In this document: positions 17,223 to 25,206 of the stretch, in pieces | Numbering within the stretch: position 1 is the stretch's first letter | How the letters are laid out: each line of letters starts with the position of its first letter | Origin: Bryobacterales bacterium | GTDB lineage: Bacteria; Acidobacteriota; Terriglobia; Bryobacterales; Bryobacteraceae | Length of the DNA: 26,477 nucleotides | NCBI GenBank assembly: GCA_003164075.1 | Contig: PLRZ01000401.1 | Span: 1 to 26,477 of the forward strand | Reading direction: 5' to 3' | Position numbers and translations under genes: made by a program | The notes under the pieces: model-generated | Databases searched by the model: none | Told to the model about the DNA's origin: nothing | The model's input: only the letters and a program-made list of their open reading frames with translations

Positions 17223-18754
17223 ACGGATTCAACTTCGCCCTTGGGGCGCTTTGCCGCTCGGGGCCTTCGGTAATTCCCTGGCGCGAGATTGCCTCGGGTG
17301 GTTCGCGTGTGCGGTTGCCAATGACGCAACACGTACCGGGCCCCGATGCAAGATCCGACCAAAACGAGGAGTGGGACCCACGCACCATCGATCGTACCCT
17401 CCAGTAAGACGTTCAGAAACAGAAAGACTCCCATGATCTCCCAGACCTCGATCAGATCCGGGAAGAATCGCAAACCGACAACGCTGACGAGCACGGGGAT
17501 GGTACCGAGGGCTATGCCGCCGAAAAAGGCACCGCTACTGCCGAACATCGCAACCCACCAACCGAAATAAGACGGTGCGACACCCATCGCCACGTTTGGT
17601 CCATACCCGTAGACCCTTCTAGTGAGATAGGATGATACCCCACCCTCGGCAGACAGTTGTGCATATTGTCGCCACAAGGGAGATTCGATATTCTTGACAA
17701 TCACGGCCAACTGCTCTATGCCTGTTAGCCGCTGCGCCAGACCCGCGGCACCCGCAGCAATAAGGCCCCTGCTGCCAAGGTCCCCGTAGATGTTCGTTGC
17801 CGTATCGCTGAACTCCACGGCATTCAGTCCACCTGATGCCACTCTAATGTCCCTATATTCGCCCATGATTCGCATGCCGGCGATGGAGACCACTCCGACG
17901 GCAACGCACGCCAAGGCATGTTTGCCGGAAAGAATGTCCCGTCCCCGGATCCAAGTGCTCAGCCAGAAAAGAACGACGATCAGCAGCGACACTAGTATGG
18001 ACCCCTTACTTCCCCTAAGAATTGCGTCCGTTATGCTCGTGCACAGTAACAGGAGCAGGAACACCCAACTTATCCGGTTACCAGCCCGCATACGCACGGT
18101 TTCGGCGCTGACCAGCAGAAGTGGGACGAGAATCATACGCGCGTAGAAGATTAATCCAGCAAGCCGGTATGGCAGCTCGACTCCCGCAGTACCCATGACG
18201 CTCAGGCCGAACACGGCGGTTACAGCGGATGTCACGAGCCACACCAGTACAGCGAAAACCCTTAGCGGCAGTACTGCGTTCGCACTTAGGTTCCTTGCCC
18301 CGTACTCGGAAGTTGGTGAAATGAGTCCTGGGCGCCTCACGATGCTGAGGGCAAGCACCGCAATCGAGAAACCCACGACTCCGACAGTGGACAGCTCATA
18401 TGACTTGTTGAGAGTCGACACGTCTAGAAGTGCGTCGTTGAGGATGGGTTGAGCGTGCGGATCATAAGCAACGGACGGGACCTGCAGGAGTATGACGTAT
18501 TTTTGTAGGTATACGACCCACAGAGCAACACTCGCCACGACGGTTGCCAGCAGGGTGCCCGGCGGCATCCTGACCAGTTGACGGGCAATGATAGCGAGCG
18601 CTGCCATACCGACCACTCCGCAAGCAACGGTGGCAAGGGTGAGTTCCTGATTCACCATGTGGCCCAGGGTCAAGGACAGCCCATGGATTATGGCGAGCGC
18701 AAAAAGCACTCGTGCCAGAGTTCGCCGCCTGGTCGCAATCCGTCTGGTTCCCAT
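17219..18754 (-). CDS. Wzy-like O-antigen/repeat-unit polymerase
   Basis: This 511-residue, very hydrophobic protein has about 11-12 membrane segments, starting near residues 13-34, 38-61, 67-90 and 123-139. A large non-membrane loop at about 295-395 lies between segment groups, as in Wzy polymerases, and the tail is basic and cytoplasmic. Wzy proteins join lipid-linked repeat units on the periplasmic side. They are recognised by topology and context rather than motif; here the context is a Wzx-like flippase and glycosyltransferases. It overlaps the next glycosyltransferase by ATGA. A WaaL-type O-antigen ligase is an alternative. No strong ribosome-binding site precedes the ATG. Confidence 0.75.
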   Translation of the reverse strand: MGTRRIATRRRTLARVLFALAIIHGLSLTLGHMVNQELTLATVACGVVGMAALAIIARQLVRMPPGTLLATVVASVALWVVYLQKYVILLQVPSVAYDPHAQPILNDALLDVSTLNKSYELSTVGVVGFSIAVLALSIVRRPGLISPTSEYGARNLSANAVLPLRVFAVLVWLVTSAVTAVFGLSVMGTAGVELPYRLAGLIFYARMILVPLLLVSAETVRMRAGNRISWVFLLLLLCTSITDAILRGSKGSILVSLLIVVLFWLSTWIRGRDILSGKHALACVAVGVVSIAGMRIMGEYRDIRVASGGLNAVEFSDTATNIYGDLGSRGLIAAGAAGLAQRLTGIEQLAVIVKNIESPLWRQYAQLSAEGGVSSYLTRRVYGYGPNVAMGVAPSYFGWWVAMFGSSGAFFGGIALGTIPVLVSVVGLRFFPDLIEVWEIMGVFLFLNVLLEGTIDGAWVPLLVLVGSCIGARYVLRHWQPHTRTTRGNLAPGNYRRPRAAKRPKGEVESV

Positions 18755-18842
18755 TTAAAATTCAACGCCGACTATGCCCGCGCGGGCCCCTGTGCTGCCT
18801 TACTGAGTGAGCGTGATTACGCCGACGGCGATGTAGGTTCTC

Positions 18843-19736
18843 TCACGCGCCACGAACCTCCGACTGTGTCCGGAGCAACGGTGCCGATGCCGCCGCAACC
18901 TCCGCAACGAACGCAGTCTTCTCAATTCTGGCCGGCCTTTCGTGTTCTCCGAGAACTAAGTTCTGAAAGCTCGGCCCGAGGCCGCCATTTCTCTCGAATT
19001 GCGGGTGCCAGATGCTCGGCCTTGCTCCGAAGTTTGTGGCCCACTGGCTAAACGTCGATGCCGATCCGATGAGCATGATGCCCCTGGCCAGAAAAGGAAG
19101 ATCTTCCATGGGTGAGTTCCCACGAAACAAACGGACGCGCAGAAGACGGAGAATGGGCCTCAGTTCCTCCTGTGTCGCGTCTGAGCAGACTGTGATATCA
19201 CCTTGCCAGCTAAGTTCCGACACAGCAAACTCGATCACTCATTCGTACCAGGAAAGGGGCAATCTCATCTTCCCACTCCTCGCGAGGGTGAGGTTGTGCA
19301 ACGGAGGCGGACATGCACAGCTATGTATGGATTTTGGGATTACAACACAGTGCCCGGAATGCCGCCTTTCAGCGAACGCAGGAAGGCGCTCTCCGATCCA
19401 GCCTTCCTCTCGCGAGATGTTCCGAAAATACCCTTGCAGGCCCCGAAACACGCCGAGTACTGAGTGCTCCCGGGAGCGATTCCATTCATCCTCGGCGATC
19501 CAAGGCACGCTCATTAGGGTGGATAGTTTCTTAAAGCCGTATATCTCTTCGGATGAAGGTCTAAACATTCCACAGGAGTGTCGCTTGTCGCGCTCCCAAC
19601 GCGCCCACGAACCGAGCTTGAATTGTGGCCACGTCGTGAACACCTGTTCGGCTCCGGTTCTCTTACATGCTGCAAGCGGGCCCAGGTATATAAACAGCAG
19701 GTTAGCCGCTACGCCGACTCTACCGAGTCGCAGGCC
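18843..19736 (-). pseudogene. Decayed GT11-like (fucosyltransferase-type) glycosyltransferase gene
   Basis: The minus strand carries a broken relative of the gene at 25207-26142. The N-terminal block (LRLGRVGVAANLLF, then TWPQFKLG and WERDKRH) reads in one frame from about 19736 and matches IRLGGAGLGNLLF, TWRTIKVG and GERDKRW of the intact gene. The donor-site strand YIAVHVRL is in another frame at 19304-19327, matching VVNIRLGDF. A TAA interrupts that frame at 19342-19340. Frame returns by about 19260 (RLPLSWYE), and an in-frame TGA at 19241-19239 sits where a CGA arginine codon may have been. The C-terminal half, with MLIGSASTFSQW, then runs to 18843. No normal start is visible; a TGA lies just upstream at 19739-19737. 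Confidence 0.82.
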
Positions 19737-19835
19737 TCAGGTTTCGAATCCCGCGCCTACCACGAACCCGTATAACCTGCGATCGCGGCCAGCATGTTCC
19801 GCTTTGGGTTGTCAAACCAGTGATGCCGATTCTGA

Positions 19836-20513
19836 TTATCGACAACCAGGGTCCCCACTCGGCGAGTCGCCAGTGGGCGTAAGGCGAATGATATCTAGCA
19901 GCACTTCCACTTTATACTTATGTCTGCTCTCTTTAACCAGTGTCACTAAGTGTTCTACTGTGGGGTATCCACATGTACCATCAAAGCATCTAGCGTCATC
20001 AATCAGTACTACGTGTGACATATGGTGGTTCATAATGATCGCGAGTTCCTGCAAACATGGTGTGTCTCCGTCCCCTCTCGGCGTTGTCGGATCGACGTAG
20101 TGTGCGTCCAACCAAAAGAGGGCGCGACAGGTGAGGTTCTGCACAATTGGGCGTAGGAGGCTGCTACTATCACCGTGATAGATGCGTATATTCGAGTTTC
20201 GAAAGCGGCGTTGAGCAAGTCGGGCGTACCTATCGCCGAGTTCAATGGACTCGATGTTGGCAAAGTCGTGACGGCAGCCACTGACGGTGTCGCCCCATAG
20301 CGTACCGGTCTCAATTAGCGTGTTGACCCCAAACGCTCGACCGTATGACCTGAGAATTCCACGCTTTGCCGCGGGCGATGGCGGGCCGACAAGACCTCCC
20401 CTGAGCCATTGTTCATTAAGGTACTTGTCACGCAACGGCTGCACCAAAGGGCGGAGCAATAGGTAGTAGAAACTTGTCGATCTTACGAGAGCTTTCAGCC
20501 GAGAAGTGGTCAT
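19836..20513 (-). CDS. Putative SAM-dependent methyltransferase-fold protein
   Basis: This 225-residue protein has a basic, partly amphipathic N-terminus, then a Rossmann-like domain. LIETGTLWGDTV (from 66) resembles a SAM-binding loop, IESIELGDRY (88-96) supplies the acidic end of strand 2, and YHGDSSSLL (112-120), FWLDAHYVDP (133-142) and VVLIDDAR (168-175) follow. It belongs to a family often annotated only as hypothetical or methyltransferase in polysaccharide loci; the substrate is unknown. The gene follows a 293-base gap with repeats and ends about 100 bases before the GT11-like pseudogene. No clear ribosome-binding site precedes the ATG at 20513. Confidence 0.65.
   Translation of the reverse strand: MTTSRLKALVRSTSFYYLLLRPLVQPLRDKYLNEQWLRGGLVGPPSPAAKRGILRSYGRAFGVNTLIETGTLWGDTVSGCRHDFANIESIELGDRYARLAQRRFRNSNIRIYHGDSSSLLRPIVQNLTCRALFWLDAHYVDPTTPRGDGDTPCLQELAIIMNHHMSHVVLIDDARCFDGTCGYPTVEHLVTLVKESRHKYKVEVLLDIIRLTPTGDSPSGDPGCR
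19854..19877. other. Stem-loop at the 3' end of the methyltransferase-like gene
   Basis: CCCACT-GGCG-ACT-CGCC-G-AGTGGG on the minus strand can fold into a 10-pair stem with one bulged base and a 3-base loop. It lies within the last 14 codons of the gene at 19836. There is no T-run after it, so it may be an RNA-stability or attenuation structure, or incidental. Confidence 0.3.
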
Positions 20514-20577
20514 GATAGAAATAGATAGAAATGGTCAATCTTTCGTCAAAGAGAATGGGAGTTCTCTTCCGGCCTAA

Positions 20578-20717
20578 CAGCCCGTGGCGATAGGCGATTC
20601 CCCTGAAATCAGGGATTGCAGCGCACTGAAACTAAAAAGCGTACTGAAACTAAAGGGGCGCGAAACGCAATTCCGGCGGAAAAAGGACCTTTACCACGGG
20701 CTGCTTGGCGAATCGCC
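20578..20717. repeat. Gap with crossed inverted-repeat arms
   Basis: The gap 20514-20806 holds no clear gene. Two inverted pairs are present: cagcccgtgg (20578-20587) with ccacgggctg (20694-20703), and ggcgattc (20593-20600) with gaatcgcc (20710-20717). They cross rather than nest. A small hairpin, ccctgaaatcaggg, lies at 20601-20614. This could be the end of a decayed mobile element or a structured leader for the gene at 20513; each pair alone could be chance. Confidence 0.3.
20621..20656. repeat. Tandem 18-base direct repeat
   Basis: Two adjacent units, gcgcactgaaactaaaaa and gcgtactgaaactaaagg, agree at 15 of 18 bases and share a 12-base core, actgaaactaaa (20625-20636 and 20643-20654). 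They lie between the crossed inverted-repeat arms in the intergenic gap. Repeated short units of this kind occur at transposase-binding ends and as protein-binding sites; no transposase gene is nearby. Confidence 0.6.
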
Positions 20718-20806
20718 GATCCGCAGGCGGCGGTAGAGTTGCACCGGCCTGGCCGCATCACGCGGTGGACCTGCCAGCCACGCTGAAACCATTCTACCTG
20801 TGAGCA

Positions 20807-21538
20807 CTACTGGGCGCGACCGAAAAGCATGTTGCAGCCCATCAGCAGCTCCAGTCGGTATCCGACGCCCTCCAAATACGCTTGCAGCGCATTTTGAGCC
20901 GCTGGCGAGTTGAACTCAACGACCACGTATCGTGGCCTAAACCTTGCCCAATCATTTCCTCGCAGAACCTCGGCGTCAAAGCCTTCGCAATCGACACTGA
21001 GTAAGCAGAACTCGGTTCTGCGCCCCAGGTGCACTGTCCTCATTAGTCCGGCGAGGGTGATGACGGGAACCAGGCGCCGTGCGACAACTACACTGCCGAA
21101 CCCCGCTTCCGGCCCAGAGGATTCGAGGAAAGAGGACAATCCATGATAGCCGCGCTCAAGGAAACAGGCGACACCTTCGGCGGACCCCATGCCGGCGCAA
21201 ACGCACACGTCCCCCGGCCGATAGCGTTGGTGCAGTCGGCAAAAGGCGTAGTTCGGCTCGACCGTTACGCCGCGCATACCGAGGGTATACAGTCTATAAG
21301 TGTTTGATAGTTTCGTAGGGTGATTTGCACCTATGTCTACAAAGAACCCGCTTGAGAGGTAGTCTTTCAGAAGGTCGCATGTAATTACGTCTTCACCGTG
21401 CTGCGAAAAGGTGCCGGGGGGCGAGGCTTTGGCTTTCAGGCGGTCGAGTATTGCGTCCCCATGCTGCTTGGCTGCAAACAGAGTTGCGGATCCACACATG
21501 GCCTTTTGTGTGAGGGTGGCGAGGCGGTTGGTTATCAT
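20807..21538 (-). CDS. FkbM-family methyltransferase
   Basis: This 243-residue protein carries the FkbM signature in order: FSQHGEDVI (44-52), GFFVDIGANHP (64-74) as the SAM loop, SNTYRLYTLGMRGVTVEPN (78-96) and SVDCEGFDAEVLRG (181-194) with the conserved D-EG pattern. FkbM-type enzymes O-methylate small molecules and sugars; in polysaccharide loci they are thought to modify glycans. The substrate here is unknown. It lies 66 bases after the flippase gene, in the same direction, and is followed by the repeat-bearing gap. The ribosome-binding site before the ATG at 21538 is weak. Confidence 0.88.
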   Translation of the reverse strand: MITNRLATLTQKAMCGSATLFAAKQHGDAILDRLKAKASPPGTFSQHGEDVITCDLLKDYLSSGFFVDIGANHPTKLSNTYRLYTLGMRGVTVEPNYAFCRLHQRYRPGDVCVCAGMGSAEGVACFLERGYHGLSSFLESSGPEAGFGSVVVARRLVPVITLAGLMRTVHLGRRTEFCLLSVDCEGFDAEVLRGNDWARFRPRYVVVEFNSPAAQNALQAYLEGVGYRLELLMGCNMLFGRAQ

Positions 21539-21604
21539 TGTTCTGGCTGTCCGGCCCCGAAGATGAGGGCTGCGTGGGCGGTTCCATTGTGCCGTTCGGT
21601 TAGC

Positions 21605-23086
21605 CTACTTGCTCTCGGGTGCAACTCCTGGACTGTGTGAGCGTTCGACAACCGTGCGGATTATGTCGGCAGCGGTTAGAATGCAGTAGCAGAGGTAGGA
21701 CTCAGCCATCGCCAGCGCAAGTCCGCGTGCACCGAGAGCCAAGTGTAACCAAGTGCCACCTATCATCAATGCCGCCCACACGAGCTGGAACGCGAGACTC
21801 AACCAAGCGTGACCGTTGCTGACCATGGCGACGTTGAGCACCATGGAGACTGCGGTTATTGTACTTCCTATCACAATCACATCGAGTATGTTATCGTGCG
21901 AAACAAAGTGTCTGCCGAACATTGCCATTAGGTTGGAGCGGAAGCAGATGACCAGGAGACCAAGGAAAGCTGCCGTCATCAAGGCAACGGCGGCGTTGCC
22001 GCAGAGGAGGCGACTGTACGCTTGGGTGGAGCCGGGGGATTGCAGATGTGAGAGGCGAGCGATTAGAGGTTGGCAGAGGACGCCAGGGACAAATATGAGA
22101 GCAGTGCGGAATTGGTTGGCTGCGTTGAATTGTCCGAGTTCCTCATAGCCGCCAGCTCTTGTCACGATCAACAGAGAACACGCCCAAAATACGGGACCGT
22201 TCAGTAGCTGTGCAAACAGGGTTGGTGTTGAAAAGGTCCATAAGAACCTTAGGTCAGCGGGACGAATTCTAAGAAATAGTGGTATTCCATGTTCTTTGCA
22301 TGCCCGTAAGACGGCAATAAAGGTGAGCACGGAAGCAGTTATCACCTGCAATGCGAGGGCCGCAAGGACTGCAGCGACGCTGCGGTGTGCCGCGAAAAAC
22401 ACGAATGGCACAGCTAGGGCCGTGGATGCAACGTTTACGATTGTAGCGCTCCTGAAGCGCTCGAACCCAGCGAGCGCCGCGTATAGGACCCCATTTATGG
22501 TGGAGAAGAACAGAAGGGCGCTACCCCAGATAAGCGGCCTCGTGAGGGCTACGTCGTGGAGTTGTGCCTTGGCGATTTGGCCTGCAAAAGCGACGAGTCC
22601 TACAGATAGAGTTGCGGCGGTGATTGTCGTAAACACGGCGGACGCTGCTATCACCGTCCCCGCTGTCTTCGGGGACGAGGCGCGGTGCTGGGAGATATAC
22701 TTCGTGAGGGTGACGCCAATTCCAAAAGCTGCGAAGGTTCCGAGCACGCCGGTCGTTTGCTTAATGAGCCCGAATTGCCCGAGTGAGGCGCGACCAAGGT
22801 ATCGTCCGGTGGCAACGCTTCCGCAAAACTGAAAGCCTTGGGAAAAGATGGCGCTAATGAGTGCCCAGCAAAGATTGCCAGTGTAGCTTGATTTGCCAAG
22901 GCGTCTTAGCGCACGCAGGAATGCAAGGCCAACGTTGGTGGAGTAGTGTCTTGGCACTGCGACATACGCGCCCACTCTGCGGCGCAGCATCCACGACATG
23001 CCGTCGCCCCATCGCGTCGAGGGCAAGGGGGCTGTCGAGTGGCGGCTGGGGCGCACCTCGGCTCCGAGATTATCTTGTGAATTCAT
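21605..23086 (-). CDS. Wzx-like polysaccharide repeat-unit flippase (MOP superfamily)
   Basis: From the ATG at 23086 this is a 493-residue inner-membrane protein with about 12-14 membrane segments. The first group carries SAIFSQGFQFCGSVATGRYLGRASLGQFGLIKQ, typical in pattern of Wzx/MATE-like flippases, and RAGGYEELGQFNAANQFR appears at the start of the second half. It should move undecaprenyl-linked repeat units across the membrane to the Wzy-like polymerase. The frame is open to 23158. The ATG at 23086 overlaps the preceding gene's end by 17 bases, and an ATG at 22999 is a further option since the residues before the first membrane segment look poorly conserved. Confidence 0.85.
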   Translation of the reverse strand: MNSQDNLGAEVRPSRHSTAPLPSTRWGDGMSWMLRRRVGAYVAVPRHYSTNVGLAFLRALRRLGKSSYTGNLCWALISAIFSQGFQFCGSVATGRYLGRASLGQFGLIKQTTGVLGTFAAFGIGVTLTKYISQHRASSPKTAGTVIAASAVFTTITAATLSVGLVAFAGQIAKAQLHDVALTRPLIWGSALLFFSTINGVLYAALAGFERFRSATIVNVASTALAVPFVFFAAHRSVAAVLAALALQVITASVLTFIAVLRACKEHGIPLFLRIRPADLRFLWTFSTPTLFAQLLNGPVFWACSLLIVTRAGGYEELGQFNAANQFRTALIFVPGVLCQPLIARLSHLQSPGSTQAYSRLLCGNAAVALMTAAFLGLLVICFRSNLMAMFGRHFVSHDNILDVIVIGSTITAVSMVLNVAMVSNGHAWLSLAFQLVWAALMIGGTWLHLALGARGLALAMAESYLCYCILTAADIIRTVVERSHSPGVAPESK

Positions 23087-23891
23087 ATAGCCCACAAGAG
23101 TAGTGCGCACCGGTATAATCCTCGGGATTTGCCGTCTCTCGAAACGTGCCTTTATCATCTACCGCAGCGAAGGAAACTAGCTTCAGTGGCTGGAGGTAGC
23201 CGAGAACTCGTACCGGGGAGAAGACACGCTGCCCATTAAACTGGAGCCGTTGCCTCCCTATCGGGACGGAGAAATAGAGGCGGCCGCCCGGCTGAATGAC
23301 TCTTGCCATCGCCTGCATGGCCTTAAACGGTGCCGTAGGGTCAATCGGATCCCCGTACCTTCCCAGGCCGAAGTGCTCCACGGCATGGAGAGACGAGAGG
23401 CTCTCCACCGATGCATCCGCAACCATATCGAGCGTGGTTGCATCGGCGTGAACGAAAGTCAGGCCTGCTGAAAAACTTGTCAGCGGGCGGATGTCAATCA
23501 AAGTAATCGGCATGAATGTCAGAATCGAGGCAACAAAGCCATCAACTCGCGATCCTACGTCTATGTGCTGCTTAGGGCGGGCTTGATATATCTTCCTAGA
23601 CGCCCAAAGGTCCTGGTGAAAGTAGTGGCCTAGCGTTCCCCCGGCACTGGCGGAGTGGTCAGAGAGGCATGGATAAAGATCGCTGTAACGCAGGGGAAAC
23701 ACCGAATCCCTGAATGAATGATACGTGTAAAGACTTCTGGCGAAGCGCGGGGGTCCGCGAATAGCCCAGCCAGTTTTGCGGAGGTCCAAGCCGAAGGCGA
23801 CGAAGAGTCTGTTGAATTCTCTCGCGATTACCATTCTGTTTCGCTGAGCGCCAGTTGGTGCAGCGTCTCCATCGTGTGCCGCGTGGGTCAT
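23070..23891 (-). CDS. DUF268-type, methyltransferase-like protein
   Basis: This 273-residue protein resembles the DUF268 family seen in bacterial polysaccharide clusters. Visible blocks are YPCLSDHSASAGGTLGHYFHQDLWASRKI, QHIDVGSRVDGFVASI as a SAM-loop-like strand, LIDIRPL, a SLSSLHAVEHFGLGRYGDPIDP segment, and PGGRLYFSVPIG. The order resembles a class I methyltransferase fold, and the AVEHFGLGRYGD segment is the most family-specific part. No activity has been assigned that I know of. It may start at the ATG at 23834 (MVIAREFNRLF) instead of 23891. It overlaps the flippase start and lies 89 bases downstream of gmd, so all three are probably co-transcribed. Confidence 0.75.
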   Translation of the reverse strand: MTHAAHDGDAAPTGAQRNRMVIAREFNRLFVAFGLDLRKTGWAIRGPPRFARSLYTYHSFRDSVFPLRYSDLYPCLSDHSASAGGTLGHYFHQDLWASRKIYQARPKQHIDVGSRVDGFVASILTFMPITLIDIRPLTSFSAGLTFVHADATTLDMVADASVESLSSLHAVEHFGLGRYGDPIDPTAPFKAMQAMARVIQPGGRLYFSVPIGRQRLQFNGQRVFSPVRVLGYLQPLKLVSFAAVDDKGTFRETANPEDYTGAHYSCGLYEFTR

Positions 23892-23980
23892 GATTCCGGA
23901 GCTCGCTCCAGTGGTTTGAATGGTAGCCCACTTAAGCTATGGAAAGTGCGTCAGCCTTCGAGAGCGGCGTGTTCGTACGT

Positions 23981-24964
23981 TTAGTTGGGCCGAGGGGCGG
24001 TAAGGGACTGAAGATCAGCATCCACCATTTGTTCAACCAGTTGCCGAAACGTAAACCGTGGTGCCCAACCTAAGGTGTCGCGCGCCTTCGCCGCATCCCC
24101 TATCAACAGGTCGACTTCCGCTGGGCGATAAAACTGCTGGTCGGACGTGACGAACTCACGGTAATCCAGGCCAACTTTTGCGAAGGCGGTTTCGCAGAAG
24201 TCACGGACCGAGTGGGTTTCACCCGTCGCCACAACATAATCATCGGGGTTCGGCTGCTGCAGCATCAAATGCATGGCGCGCACGTAATCGGCGGCGTGGC
24301 CCCAGTCGCGATTGGCGTCCAGATTTCCGATTTGGAGGCCTTTCGAGAGGCCCAGTTTGATTCTGGCGACTGCGCTAGTGATCTTGCGCGTGACAAACTC
24401 AAATCCTCGCCGCGGACCCTCATGGTTGAATAGCATGCCATTACAGCAGAACATGCCGTAGGCCTCGCGGTAATTCATTGTGAGATAAAAGCCAGCTACC
24501 TTGCTGATCCCATACGGGCTACGCGGATGGAACGGGGTGGTCTCTCGTTGCGGCACTTCGCGAGCTTTGCCAAACATTTCACTCGAACCCGCAAAATAGA
24601 ATCTGCATCGCGGCTGGAGCTCACGTAGCGCGGCAAGCATGTAGTGAGTACCGTCGATGTTCGTGGTCATAGTGGAGAAGCCATCAGCGAAGCTTTCCGC
24701 GACAAAGCTCTGAGCCGCCAGGTGATAGCATTCATCGAACTCATGTCGGGCGAGAATACTAAACAGGCTGGGGTAGCTTTCGATGCTCGCCGGGTGGAGC
24801 GTGATTGTGCCGAGAAGATGGCTGATGCGCCCCAGCCTGCGTTCGGGCTCCTCAAGCGCGACACGGCGGACTAGACCGTGCACCTCGTATCCGAGACTCA
24901 GCAGGTGCTCGGCGAGATAACTTCCGTCCTGTCCTGTGATACCAGTAATTAGGGCTTTCTTCAT
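23981..24964 (-). CDS. gmd: GDP-mannose 4,6-dehydratase
   Basis: This 327-residue SDR enzyme converts GDP-D-mannose to GDP-4-keto-6-deoxy-D-mannose, precursor of GDP-L-fucose, GDP-D-rhamnose and related sugars. Motifs are TGITGQDGSYLAEHLL (from 7), HLAAQSFV (81-88), AGSSEMFG (125-132, with catalytic Ser/Glu) and YGISK (Tyr151, Lys155), then NHEGPRRGFEFVTRKI and DANRDWGHAADYV, all characteristic of Gmd. The ATG at 24964 is preferred over a GTG at 24973 because it matches the family start. No GDP-fucose synthase or reductase is present in the window, so the second step must be encoded elsewhere. A gene relic ends one base before the ATG. Confidence 0.95.
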   Translation of the reverse strand: MKKALITGITGQDGSYLAEHLLSLGYEVHGLVRRVALEEPERRLGRISHLLGTITLHPASIESYPSLFSILARHEFDECYHLAAQSFVAESFADGFSTMTTNIDGTHYMLAALRELQPRCRFYFAGSSEMFGKAREVPQRETTPFHPRSPYGISKVAGFYLTMNYREAYGMFCCNGMLFNHEGPRRGFEFVTRKITSAVARIKLGLSKGLQIGNLDANRDWGHAADYVRAMHLMLQQPNPDDYVVATGETHSVRDFCETAFAKVGLDYREFVTSDQQFYRPAEVDLLIGDAAKARDTLGWAPRFTFRQLVEQMVDADLQSLTAPRPN

Positions 24965-24965
24965 T

Positions 24966-25200
24966 TTAGGCACGTCCAGGTTCCATCATTCTCTTCTCAA
25001 CGACTATCAGGACCGGCAATTTCCCAATGTGGCTGGCCAGCCAGGCGACGTAGAGGGGAACTCCAGCGAAGCGCTGATACAGTGGAACTCAGAATAGGCT
25101 TGAAATCGTCTCGAAGGCCACCCGAGTGATCTACACAATAGAGTCTAAGGTGACAGCCCTGCGAACGGCCGGGATGTTTGTAGTTGTTTGCAGGGTCTTA
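24966..25200 (-). pseudogene. C-terminal relic of an unidentified gene upstream of gmd
   Basis: The minus strand reads as protein-like in two frames. The first frame gives KHPGRSQGCHLRLYCVDHSGG and DDFKPI (about 25180-25100). The second gives ISSLF, a TGA at 25091-25089, then VPLYQRFAGVPLYVAWLASH and IGKLPVLIVVEKR to a TAA at 24968-24966. If the TGA was once TGG, the second frame would read on as FWVPLY. The pattern fits the tail of a gene with at least one frameshift and one nonsense change. Ending one base before the gmd ATG is typical of a coupled operon neighbour. I cannot name the family; a methyltransferase-like C-terminus is a guess. Nothing upstream of about 25200 remains, because the next gene ends at 25207. 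Confidence 0.55.
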
Positions 25201-25206
25201 GCTGAG

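Noticed and set aside
19012..20100. Long plus-strand open frame (362 codons)
   Set aside because: It lies opposite the GT11-like pseudogene and the methyltransferase-like gene, has no recognisable domain and a composition rich in Ser, Arg and Pro, typical of an antisense shadow frame.
25030..25043. Perfect 14-base palindrome tggctggccagcca upstream of gmd
   Set aside because: It lies within the reading frame of the gene relic (Ala-Trp-Leu-Ala-Ser-His region), so it is better explained as former coding sequence than as an operator.
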